Positions 16,409-24,243 of a DNA stretch of 29,038 nt are shown here, in pieces. Position numbers and translations under genes: made by a program. This stretch comes from DUOH01 sp036562625 (GTDB taxonomy: Bacteria; Bacillota; UBA4882; UBA10575): contig DATCJV010000096.1 in the NCBI GenBank assembly GCA_036562625.1, forward strand, positions 1 to 29,038, read 5' to 3'. Under the pieces are notes generated by a model. That model saw only the letters and a program-made list of their open reading frames with translations. It made no database searches and had not been told where the DNA came from. Each line of letters starts with the position of its first letter. Position 1 is the stretch's first letter.

Positions 16409-17767
16409 TCATTCAACACCGGGCTGACCATCAAGGTTTACTAAGCTTGAAACCGGAACGATCTCCACTCCGGCCTGGATAAACCAGGGTAAACACTTGG
16501 CAATGGCCTGAGCGACTCCCGGGCGGGTATGGGCAATCCCCACTGCCGTCCCGTTGGTTAAAGCCTTCTTCAGCAGTATTTCCATTTGGCTTTCAATTCC
16601 CTCCACCCCATAATAATCGATGAATACATCGCGCTCAGCAGACGGCACTCCGTACTGCACCGCCACTTCCTGCGCAACGGAGGTGGCCACCGTCCTGCTG
16701 TCCACGAAGAAAAGATCTCTGGTCTTCAACTCGCTCATGATTAAACCCAGCAGCACCTGATCCTGAGTAGCTTTTGAGCCCATGTGGTTGTTAACTCCGC
16801 GCACTCCGGGAATTGCTTCTAGATTCTTTCTTAACTGCTGCAAAGCCTCACTAGCAGTCATCCGGCTGGTAATCCCGCCCGGACCGTAATCCACCGTTGT
16901 ATCCAGGGGTTCCAAAGGGAGATGCAGGATCACCTCGTAACCTTTGTCCAAGGCCTGAGCAGCGTGGGATAGAGAAAATTCTCCTCCGGGCAGGACAGCA
17001 AAGGTCAGCGGATACGGGATGGTGAAAAAATCCAAAGTGGGTTGGTCCACAAAACCTACATCATCAATGATCAGCGCTACTCTCGGCTGCGCTGGTCTGC
17101 GCATGGGCTTTAACTCCGGAAATGTCTCCATTTTAGGCGCTGGATATAAGAGTTTGGGTTGGGTCTGAGGTTTGTTCTTCAATAAATCCGGGTTGCTTTT
17201 GGTAAACGCGACGGAAGCGGAGACTCCGGCCTCCCTCTTCTCCTCTTTCTCTTGAGGAAAGAAGTTCACCCTGAATAAAACGCCTGTTTCTTGAGGAACT
17301 CCGATTTCCACTTGCATAACGGGTTTAAAACCCATATGAAGCCAGGAAAGCTTGTTGATGGCCACCCCCAGCTGATGCCGGTCCAGGCAAGCCTGGATCT
17401 GACCGGCCTGGTCCCGCAGTTCCTCCAAGGTGAGCGTAGAAGGAACGGAAAAGCTCCTTTCCCCTGCACCCGGTCGGTCGTGGTCCGAACCTTTGCCTGC
17501 GATGAACGGGACCGGGCTTTCCCTTGGCTCCCACCCATTTTGCTCAGCTAATAGATTAATGATCTCCTCGATCTGCGTCTGCGCATCAAGTACCGAGTCT
17601 TCTAACTGTTGTTTGTCATCAATAACCGGCGCTGATTCTTTGCGGCCTTCTTTTCTATTGGATTCTGATTTATACTGGAGGGACATAGTAGTGAAAAACG
17701 CTAAAACCAAAAAAGAAAGATAGATCAGACCGATTTCCAGCCATCTACCGGAACTGTGCGTGCGCAT
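16409..17767 (-). CDS. Divergent polysaccharide deacetylase family protein (YibQ-like)
   Basis: 452 aa from ATG 17767, which has GGTGGAGG 4 nt upstream; the longer in-frame TTG at 17785 includes the ribosome site. One N-terminal transmembrane segment (LIYLSFLVLAFFTTM, ~14-28) anchors it. A variable, charged linker (~30-225) is followed by a NodB-like barrel of the divergent deacetylase family: VALIIDDVGF (~230), PLTFAVLPGG, EVILHLPLEP with the conserved HxP, GVNNHMGSKAT (~325), FFVDSRTVATS (~350) and VGIAHTRPGV (~415). In Proteobacteria the homologue yibQ lies beside envC. Here it follows the S41 protease and ftsEX, so a role in cell-wall remodelling at division is likely. Its substrate is not known. 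Confidence 0.88.
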   Translation of the reverse strand: MRTHSSGRWLEIGLIYLSFLVLAFFTTMSLQYKSESNRKEGRKESAPVIDDKQQLEDSVLDAQTQIEEIINLLAEQNGWEPRESPVPFIAGKGSDHDRPGAGERSFSVPSTLTLEELRDQAGQIQACLDRHQLGVAINKLSWLHMGFKPVMQVEIGVPQETGVLFRVNFFPQEKEEKREAGVSASVAFTKSNPDLLKNKPQTQPKLLYPAPKMETFPELKPMRRPAQPRVALIIDDVGFVDQPTLDFFTIPYPLTFAVLPGGEFSLSHAAQALDKGYEVILHLPLEPLDTTVDYGPGGITSRMTASEALQQLRKNLEAIPGVRGVNNHMGSKATQDQVLLGLIMSELKTRDLFFVDSRTVATSVAQEVAVQYGVPSAERDVFIDYYGVEGIESQMEILLKKALTNGTAVGIAHTRPGVAQAIAKCLPWFIQAGVEIVPVSSLVNLDGQPGVE

Positions 17768-17869
17768 CCTTCCTCCACCTGCCAAAAGAATAACCGGTAC
17801 ACCGCTAATGGCCTACCGGTAATCTACATAAACTAAAATGCCGATTCATAGCCACTTGAAGCAACCATC

Positions 17870-19144
17870 CTAAGCCGCTTCTTTCTCCTGCCATGAGACG
17901 CGTAAAATCCTTTCCCTCAAGACTTCCAGAGCTTTTTCGTTCTGTTTTTCATCGATCTTTTGTATTTCCCGGTAAGCTTCCTCCTTTGACTGCCGATCAC
18001 CATCGATGTCATCCGTGTACTTCCGTAGAAGGGCCTCTTTTTCCTCAGCTGTTCCTACCAGGACATCCGGAGTGATTCCTTTTTCATGGATAAAGTTGCC
18101 TCCGGCTGTCAGGTAATTAGCTACTGTTAAAGTAAGGGCGCCTCCTCCCCATAAGGGGATCACATCCTGCACCACTCCTTTGCCAAAGGTGGTGGCGCCC
18201 ACCAGTGTGCCTACGTCTCGGTCTTTGATGGCGCCGGCTACGATCTCCGAAGCGCTGGCGCTCCATTCATTAACCAAAACCACTAAGGGAAACTCCGGCC
18301 CCTCATAAGGAAGGGCCGGATAAACCATTTCCCGGCCTGCCCGGGGGTTAACATGGACAATTGGTCCGTCCCGCACAAATTTACTGGCTACTTGGACGGC
18401 GGCGTTTAACAATCCTCCCGGGTTATACCTCAAGTCAAGGACGAGCCCGGCCACTTTTTCTTCGTTAAAATAAGCCAGGGCTTTCTCCAGATCCGCAGCG
18501 GTGTTTTCGTTAAACTGGAATAGCTCTATCCAGCCAATCTTCCCCGCCACCGGGTCGGATTTCACCTGCCACTCCACGGTGGGGATTTTGATTACCGTCC
18601 GTACCAACTCCACATCGAAGAGGTTATTCCTTCTTTTAATAGTCAGTTTAACCTTTGTGCCGGATGGCCCTCTGACTTTGGCCACCGCCACCTCTTGCGC
18701 CATTTCTTTGGTGGGTTCCGCATTAATGGCGATGATTTCATCCCCTTGCCTCAGTCCCGCCTCTTCGGCAGGAGTCCCTTTCATCGGACGCATAATGATT
18801 AATTGGTCCTCTTTATACTCTAAATAGAGACCAACGCCGCCGTAAGAGCCCTCCGTCTCGGACATGAGTTCCGCATACTGTTCCGGCGACAAATATCTGG
18901 TGTAAGGATCATCCAGCGACGCCAAGAGATCTTGGATATTTCCCTTCTGCATATAAACAGCAAGAAGGTGAAGAAGACTGACTGGTTTATAGTAATTGAA
19001 TTTAACATAAGGAATGATTTGCAGGGCCAAACCAAGGTCCTGATACCTGCCCTGCGTGATACCGATCCCGAATCCGAAAAAAAACACTAAAAAAAAGAGG
19101 AGAAGCACCACTCCAACGAGTCTTTTTCGCCCGGTTTCTGTCAC
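17870..19144 (-). CDS. S41 family C-terminal processing peptidase (CtpA/CtpB type)
   Basis: A membrane-anchored serine protease, 424 aa from GTG 19144, which has AAAGGAG 8 nt upstream; the in-frame ATG at 19198 has no such site. TM helix at residues ~9-28 (LVGVVLLLFFLVFFFGFG). An N-terminal helical part with DDPYTRYLSPEQY is followed by a PDZ domain (GGVGLYLEYKEDQLII, PAEEAGLRQGDEIIAINA, ~100-180) and the protease core. The catalytic pair is visible: the Ser in NEWSASASE (residue ~297) and the Lys in TTFGKGVVQ (~322), 25 residues apart as in CtpB. It acts outside the membrane on C-termini of envelope proteins. In other Bacillota it follows ftsEX and an M23 peptidase; here the M23 gene is missing. 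Confidence 0.93.
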   Translation of the reverse strand: MTETGRKRLVGVVLLLFFLVFFFGFGIGITQGRYQDLGLALQIIPYVKFNYYKPVSLLHLLAVYMQKGNIQDLLASLDDPYTRYLSPEQYAELMSETEGSYGGVGLYLEYKEDQLIIMRPMKGTPAEEAGLRQGDEIIAINAEPTKEMAQEVAVAKVRGPSGTKVKLTIKRRNNLFDVELVRTVIKIPTVEWQVKSDPVAGKIGWIELFQFNENTAADLEKALAYFNEEKVAGLVLDLRYNPGGLLNAAVQVASKFVRDGPIVHVNPRAGREMVYPALPYEGPEFPLVVLVNEWSASASEIVAGAIKDRDVGTLVGATTFGKGVVQDVIPLWGGGALTLTVANYLTAGGNFIHEKGITPDVLVGTAEEKEALLRKYTDDIDGDRQSKEEAYREIQKIDEKQNEKALEVLRERILRVSWQEKEAA

Positions 19145-19214
19145 GACCTTCGCTCCTTTCTTCACCGAAAGGCGCTTTACAAAAAATCTACTTATCATTA
19201 TGAAGCTCTGCTCT

Positions 19215-19220
19215 ATTATA
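19215..19220 (-). promoter_or_regulatory. Candidate -10 element upstream of the S41 protease
   Basis: A consensus TATAAT on the minus strand, ~70 nt upstream of the GTG, in the 114-nt spacer after ftsX. No good -35 is present at the right distance, so a separate promoter for the protease-deacetylase pair is only suggested. Confidence 0.3.
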
Positions 19221-19258
19221 TGCCTTCAATTCACACGGGCATACGTATCCCGCCCGTT

Positions 19259-20131
19259 TCAGACTTTAAGGTATCTTCTGACCGACAAGATGCTACCCAG
19301 GGCGCCGAAGAATATTCCCATGACCAACAGGAAGACAATCAGCTCCATGGTGACCTCAAAACTGCTTAAAACAGGCAAGATCCGCGCAAAGTTTTTTGCT
19401 TTTCCGTAAAGTACGGTATACCCTTGAATAAGCAGAAATATGGAAACCAGGGCGCCGGTAATCCCCAAATAGATCCCTTCCAACAAAAAAGGCCACCGCA
19501 CGAAGGAATCAGTCGCCCCCACCAACTTCATGATTTCAATCTCTTTCCGTCGGGCATAAACAGTAAGTTGAATAGTGTTGATCACAATATACAAAACAGC
19601 AAAGACGGTAAGAGAGATTAAGATCAGCCCCACAATCCAGATCAGGCGAACGAAAAGATTAAGAAGACGCACAAAATTCCGTCCATATACTACTTCTTCC
19701 ACCCCGGAAATTCTTTCCACCTTTGCGGCAATAGCCTCCACATCGGCTCCGCTAACCGGATAAATATTAAAACTATCGGGCAAGGGGTTCTCTCCTTGAG
19801 CAAAAAGATCGGTCTGACCGAACATTTCACCGAGAATCCGTGCCCCTTCCTCCTTGGAAATAAACTTCACACTCTTCACCCCGGGAATAGAGGAAAGCCT
19901 TTCTTCCATCACCTCCCTGTCCGGGGCGTTTTTGGCGAGAAACGCCCTCACCTCCAGTTGGTTTCTTGCTCTTTGCCCCCAATACTGCAGGTTGGAGGTT
20001 ACCAAGTATAGTACGCCGAAGATTAAAAGGGCCATGGTAATGGTACCGACCGCCGCCAAAGACATCAGTTTATTACGGAAGATGCCTCTCACCGCCTCCC
20101 GGGAAAAATAGCGGAGAGTTCTAATCTTCAA
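19259..20131 (-). CDS. ftsX: Cell division protein FtsX
   Basis: 290-aa permease-like partner of FtsE. Four membrane helices are visible: one at ~22-44 (AAVGTITMALLIFGVLYLV), then a ~110-aa extracytoplasmic loop (residues ~50-155) containing SSIPGVKSVKFISKEEGA, and three more near 163-190, 213-238 and 262-283. The loop is where FtsX normally holds a peptidoglycan hydrolase or its activator. The start is TTG 20131, with GGGAGG 8 nt upstream, inside the end of ftsE (11-nt overlap), so the two are coupled. It does not need to transport anything; the complex relays ATP-driven conformational change to wall hydrolases. Confidence 0.95.
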   Translation of the reverse strand: MKIRTLRYFSREAVRGIFRNKLMSLAAVGTITMALLIFGVLYLVTSNLQYWGQRARNQLEVRAFLAKNAPDREVMEERLSSIPGVKSVKFISKEEGARILGEMFGQTDLFAQGENPLPDSFNIYPVSGADVEAIAAKVERISGVEEVVYGRNFVRLLNLFVRLIWIVGLILISLTVFAVLYIVINTIQLTVYARRKEIEIMKLVGATDSFVRWPFLLEGIYLGITGALVSIFLLIQGYTVLYGKAKNFARILPVLSSFEVTMELIVFLLVMGIFFGALGSILSVRRYLKV

Positions 20132-20807
20132 GACTGTAACCTCCCTTCAGTTCATCCCGGATAATCCGGCCGTTCTCGATGGCCACCACTCTCCTTCTGA
20201 GCCGGTCGACAATATCCTTGTTATGGGTGGCCATCACCACGGTAGTACCGCGTTTATTAATCTCTTTGAGCAGCTCCATAATTCCCCAGGAAGTTTCGGG
20301 GTCTAAATTCCCGGTGGGCTCGTCCGCCAATAGAAGATGCGGGCGGTTAACAATCGCCCTGGCCAAAGAGACTCGTTGCTGTTCTCCTCCGGAGAGTTCA
20401 GAGGGGAATTCGTTTCGCTTATGGGTCAAACCCACCAAATCCAAGACATAATTGACCCTTACTTTAATCTCCCGAGCATCGGCTTCGATCACTTCCAAGG
20501 CAAAGGAGATGTTCTCATAAACGGTTTTATTCGGCAACAACTTAAAGTCCTGAAAAATAACGCCGATATTTCTCCGGAAATACGGAATCTCGTTCTTTTT
20601 AAGGAGGGCGACATTCATATTGCCTACTTCCAATAGGCCGGAGGTCGGCAATTCCTTACGGATGACCAGATTAATGAAGCTGGATTTTCCCGCTCCGCTG
20701 GGTCCGACTAAGAAAACAAACTCGCCTTTGTCGATCTGTAAGGAGAAATCTTGCAGCGCCACTACTCCATTACTAAATCTTTTAGTAAGATTTCTCGCAG
20801 TAATCAA
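20121..20807 (-). CDS. ftsE: Cell division ATP-binding protein FtsE
   Basis: The 228-aa ATPase of the FtsEX complex. Walker A GPSGAGKSS (35-43), Q-loop with IFQDFKLLP (84-92), signature LSGGEQQR (138-145), Walker B LLLADEP (158-164), and the H-loop in VVMATHNKDIV. The N-terminus MITARNLTKRFSNGVVAL is typical. The start is TTG 20807, preceded by GAGAGGTAG. It is the first gene of ftsE-ftsX. Two or three AT-rich promoter-like pairs lie in 20808-20900, none decisive. Confidence 0.95.
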   Translation of the reverse strand: MITARNLTKRFSNGVVALQDFSLQIDKGEFVFLVGPSGAGKSSFINLVIRKELPTSGLLEVGNMNVALLKKNEIPYFRRNIGVIFQDFKLLPNKTVYENISFALEVIEADAREIKVRVNYVLDLVGLTHKRNEFPSELSGGEQQRVSLARAIVNRPHLLLADEPTGNLDPETSWGIMELLKEINKRGTTVVMATHNKDIVDRLRRRVVAIENGRIIRDELKGGYSLED

Positions 20808-20906
20808 CCCTAACTACCTCTCTTTGTGCTATTTCACTTTATTCTTTTCGACATACCCCCACAATCTCCTCCAGTAAAATCAGGGTATTCAGTTAAACCG
20901 CTGAAA

Positions 20907-20931
20907 CAAAAAACCGCTCTTGTCGAGCGGC
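20907..20931 (-). terminator. Terminator of the leucine operon
   Basis: Minus-strand CCGCTC-GACAA-GAGCGG (20930-20914) followed by TTTTTT. It lies ~25 nt after the 115-aa gene that ends at 20955 and before ftsE. Confidence 0.85.
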
Positions 20932-20954
20932 TTACCCGTGTGCACAGGTCAGTA

Positions 20955-21302
20955 TTATTCTCTAAAAAGGAAGCGATATCCGTTGTCAGTTGCTTCTGAA
21001 TAACTTCTTAGTGATGGCGCCGTTTGGAGTAGACGGAAATCTATCCGCATAAAGGTCTGAAAATCATTGATCTTGACCACTTCACCCACGGCAATACGGC
21101 GTAAAGTATGGTCATAATAGTGTAAGATCTCTAAATGGTGGCCTTCACCCACAACCCCGCTGCGGATGGCAGTAAGCAATGCCGGTTGGATCAGTTCTAC
21201 CGGATAAGCCAGGTGATAGAGAAAACCGCTCCCCAAAGAGTTAATTGTTTCTAAAGTCCATTCCTTCTCTACCAACAGTTGTAAGGTCCTCTCCTTTTCC
21301 AC
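20955..21302 (-). CDS. Hypothetical protein, 115 aa, last gene of the leucine operon
   Basis: I do not recognise this protein. 115 aa, no signal peptide or membrane helix, mixed charge, likely alpha/beta. It starts with GTG 21302 behind a good AGGGAG site 6 nt away, and the stop is followed closely by a terminator, so it is very likely a real gene. A notable block is VVGEGHHLEILHYYDHTLRRIAVG (residues ~50-73), rich in His and Tyr. It begins 80 nt after leuB and shares its transcript. A role linked to leucine metabolism is possible but only from position. Confidence 0.7.
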   Translation of the reverse strand: MEKERTLQLLVEKEWTLETINSLGSGFLYHLAYPVELIQPALLTAIRSGVVGEGHHLEILHYYDHTLRRIAVGEVVKINDFQTFMRIDFRLLQTAPSLRSYSEATDNGYRFLFRE

Positions 21303-21381
21303 ACTGATCTCCCTTCCTTCAGCCTCCTTTCACTATTATATGAGGCTAAACTGTCAGGAGTGTAAAAAGGAGAAGATCCAT

Positions 21382-22467
21382 CTATTCACCGTTTCTTTGA
21401 GCAATCTCTTTGCTCACCAAGTTCCCCATTTCTTCTGTTCCGATCAGGATCATACCATCGCTCATCAGATCAGGAGTGCGATAGCCCTTAGCCAACACCT
21501 CGGCCACTGCCTGCTCTATAGCCTGAGCTGCCTCTTCACTCTGTAAAGAATATCGGCAAAGCATAGCTACAGAGAGGATGGTAGCCAAGGGGTTGGCTCG
21601 ATCCTGTCCGGCGATGTCAGGGGCGGAACCATGAGCTGGCTCATAAAGGGCGACCTCCCCGCCCAGACTGGCCGAGGGCAACATACCCAGGGAACCGGCG
21701 AGCACCGAAGCTTGGTCGCTTAAGATATCGCCAAACATATTCTCTGTAACCAGCACATCAAATTGGGCCGGATACTTCACAAGTTGCATGGCGCAGTTAT
21801 CCACATACATGTGTTCTAGTTCCAGATCAGGATATGCTTCATGCAACTCCCTGGCAGTTTCCCGCCACAACTGGGAACTGGTCAAAACGTTTGCCTTGTC
21901 CACAGAAGTCACTTTCTTCCGGCGGCTCCTGGCCGCGGAAAAGGCAAACTCCAAAATCCTTCTAATCTCGCTCCTGGAATATTCCAGGTTATCTCCGGCG
22001 ACTTCTTCCCCGTCCTCCCTGGTCCGCCGGTACTTTTCTCCAAAGTACAAACCACCGGTTAATTCCCGCACCACCAATAGATCAACGTCTTTGATTAATT
22101 TATTCTTGAGGGGTGAGGCGTCAAGCAGTTCCGGGTAGGCCTTAACCGGCCGCAGATTGCAGTAGAGTCCCAGCATTTTTCGTAACGGGAGCAAAGCGGC
22201 CCGTTCCGGGCGTAACTCCGGAGGAAGGCGATCCATCTTCGGACTGCCGACCGCCCCCAAGATGATCGCCTGAGCACTCCGGCATAACTCTACAGTCTCC
22301 TCAGGCAGGGGATGCCCGTATTTTTCGTAAGCATCCTCACTGATTAAGCCGTAGTTGATTTCCAGCTCAAACCGGAAGACTTTGGCGACCTTCTTTAAGA
22401 CTTCGACTGCTACCGGCACCACCTCGCGTCCAATCCCATCACCGGGCAAAACCGCAATCTTAAACAT
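21382..22467 (-). CDS. leuB: 3-isopropylmalate dehydrogenase
   Basis: LeuB oxidatively decarboxylates 3-isopropylmalate to 2-oxoisocaproate with NAD, the third step of leucine synthesis. 361 aa, normal length. Signature parts: KIAVLPGDGIGREVVP at the N-terminus, GAVGSPKMDRLPPELRPE (~75), the LRKMLGLYCNLRPVK segment, VVRELTGGLYFGEK (~135) with the IPMDH-specific loop, VDKANVLTSSQLWRE (~190), the metal-binding NMFGDILSDQASVLAGSLGM (~240) and YEPAHGSAPDIAGQDRANP (~273). It is 7 nt from the leuD stop, with AGGGGA before the ATG. Confidence 0.96.
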   Translation of the reverse strand: MFKIAVLPGDGIGREVVPVAVEVLKKVAKVFRFELEINYGLISEDAYEKYGHPLPEETVELCRSAQAIILGAVGSPKMDRLPPELRPERAALLPLRKMLGLYCNLRPVKAYPELLDASPLKNKLIKDVDLLVVRELTGGLYFGEKYRRTREDGEEVAGDNLEYSRSEIRRILEFAFSAARSRRKKVTSVDKANVLTSSQLWRETARELHEAYPDLELEHMYVDNCAMQLVKYPAQFDVLVTENMFGDILSDQASVLAGSLGMLPSASLGGEVALYEPAHGSAPDIAGQDRANPLATILSVAMLCRYSLQSEEAAQAIEQAVAEVLAKGYRTPDLMSDGMILIGTEEMGNLVSKEIAQRNGE

Positions 22468-22474
22468 CTTCCCC

Positions 22475-22984
22475 TCATCCTTCCTTCTCGGTCAGCCTTA
22501 ATTTCACATAAGAAATCAGACCGCCGGTGGAGATTAATTTTTGCATGAATTCCGGAAACGGCTTGCTTTGATAAATCCGGCCGGTGGTATGATTGATGAT
22601 CTTTCCTTCTTCCAGGGAAACCTCTACCACATCCCCGTCTTTAATCTCTGCGCTGGCCTCCGCAGACTCCAAAATCGGCAGACCGATATTGATCGCGTTC
22701 CGATAAAAAATCCTGGCGAAAGTTTGGGCAATTACACAAGAAATCCCTGCGCTTTTAATGGCCAGAGGCGCATGTTCCCTGGAACTGCCGCACCCGAAGT
22801 TCTTCCCGGCCACAATTACTTGACCGGGCTGTACTTTTTTGGCAAAAGACAGATCCGCATCTTCCATACAATGAGCCGCCAACTCCTGCGGGTCCGAGGT
22901 ATTCAGATAACGGGCGGGAATGATCAGGTCAGTGTCAACATCATCTCCGAAACGCCAAACTTTTCCCTTAATCATGTTAGTCAT
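22475..22984 (-). CDS. leuD: 3-isopropylmalate dehydratase small subunit
   Basis: The small subunit of isopropylmalate isomerase, which works with LeuC. 169 aa from ATG 22984, overlapping the leuC stop (ATGA) with GGAGG 10 nt upstream; a longer reading frame to 23173 only shadows leuC. Motifs: KVWRFGDDVDTDLIIPARYLN at the N-terminus, VIVAGKNFGCGSSREHAPLA (~55-74) with the swivel-domain active-site loop, and FARIFYRNAINIGLP. The short length is that of the clostridial/archaeal form, consistent with the LeuC type next to it. Confidence 0.96.
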   Translation of the reverse strand: MTNMIKGKVWRFGDDVDTDLIIPARYLNTSDPQELAAHCMEDADLSFAKKVQPGQVIVAGKNFGCGSSREHAPLAIKSAGISCVIAQTFARIFYRNAINIGLPILESAEASAEIKDGDVVEVSLEEGKIINHTTGRIYQSKPFPEFMQKLISTGGLISYVKLRLTEKEG

Positions 22985-24243
22985 GAGCACAACACCTCCT
23001 CTGGATGGGCAATCCGCCCCTTCACCGCTGAAGCGGCAGCCACCGCCGGACCAGCCAGATAGACCTCGCTTTCCGGATCTCCCATCCGGCCGACGAAATT
23101 CCGGTTCGTAGTGGAGACCGCCTTCTCTCCCCGGGCCAAGATGCCCATATGCCCCCCCAGGCATGGACCACAAGTTGGTGTGGAGACTACTGCGCCCGCT
23201 TCCAGAAAGACTTCAAGCAAGCCTTCGTGCATGGCTTCTTTATAGATTTCTTGTGTGCCCGGAATAACGATTAACCTGACCTCTGGGTGAACGGTCTTTC
23301 CTCTAAGCACAGCAGCGGCTTCCCGTAGATCCTTCAGCCGGCCGTTTGTGCAAGAACCAATCACTACTTGATCAATGCGTACATCAGTAAATTCCTCAAC
23401 CGCCTTGGCATTCTCCGGTAAATGTGGCGCGGCAACTTGCGGGCCAATCTTGGTCACATCGATCTCAATCTCTCGAATATATTCGGCTTGGGGATCACTG
23501 GAATATACTTGGTAAGACCGCTTGAGCCGACCTTTGATGTATGCCAAAGTCTTCTGATCCACCCCGCAGATCCCGTTCTTGGCCCCGGCCTCAATCGCCA
23601 TGTTGGCCATGGTAAAGCGATCATCCATACTTAATTCGCTAATGGCCTCCCCCACAAATTCCATGGCGGAATATAAAGCGCCATCCACCCCGATCAGGCC
23701 GATAGTATATAAAATCAGATCCTTCCCCCCGACCCAAGGACGTAGAGTCCCATAATAATTTAGTTTGATGGAAGGAGGAACTTTCAGCCAAATCTCCCCC
23801 AAGGCCATGACTGCGGCCATGTCGGTACTGCCTACCCCGGTAGAAAAGGCGCCCAGCGCTCCATAGGTACAAGTGTGGGAGTCCGCTCCGATCACAATAT
23901 CTCCGGGTCCGACCAGCCCCTGTTCAGGGAGGAGGCAGTGTTCAATCCCCATCCGCCCCACCTCAAAATAGTTGGTTATTCCGTATTTCTTGGCAAACTC
24001 CCTGACCTTCTTGGCCTGCTCGGCAGATTTTATATCTTTATTGGGCGTAAAATGATCAGGCACCAAAGCCACGGCGTCACGGTCAAAAACCTGATTCACA
24101 CCGATCTTCTCAAACTCTTTGATTGCTACCGGCGCCGTAATATCATTACCTAACACCAAATCCACCCGGGCATTGATTAACTCCCCAGGTTCCACCTGTT
24201 CTCTGCCGGCGTGCGCCGCCAGGATCTTCTCCGTAATAGTCAT
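22981..24243 (-). CDS. leuC: 3-isopropylmalate dehydratase large subunit
   Basis: The [4Fe-4S] aconitase-type subunit that interconverts 2- and 3-isopropylmalate. 420 aa, the ~420-aa HacA-like form common in clostridia. Motifs: ITEKILAAHAG at the N-terminus, VPDHFTPNKD (~60), GADSHTCTYGALGAFSTGVG (~118), the cluster Cys in GSCTNGRL (~297) and in TPTCGPCLGGHMG (~355). ATG 24243 is preceded by GGGAAGGG; in-frame ATG 24255 and GTG 24264 are alternatives. All overlap the current end of the methyltransferase frame. leuA is not in the window. Confidence 0.95.
   Translation of the reverse strand: MTITEKILAAHAGREQVEPGELINARVDLVLGNDITAPVAIKEFEKIGVNQVFDRDAVALVPDHFTPNKDIKSAEQAKKVREFAKKYGITNYFEVGRMGIEHCLLPEQGLVGPGDIVIGADSHTCTYGALGAFSTGVGSTDMAAVMALGEIWLKVPPSIKLNYYGTLRPWVGGKDLILYTIGLIGVDGALYSAMEFVGEAISELSMDDRFTMANMAIEAGAKNGICGVDQKTLAYIKGRLKRSYQVYSSDPQAEYIREIEIDVTKIGPQVAAPHLPENAKAVEEFTDVRIDQVVIGSCTNGRLKDLREAAAVLRGKTVHPEVRLIVIPGTQEIYKEAMHEGLLEVFLEAGAVVSTPTCGPCLGGHMGILARGEKAVSTTNRNFVGRMGDPESEVYLAGPAVAAASAVKGRIAHPEEVLCS

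Noticed and set aside
22985..23173. Longer N-terminus of leuD
   Set aside because: The extra 63 residues are an out-of-frame reading of leuC; the real start at 22984 overlaps the leuC stop and has GGAGG upstream.
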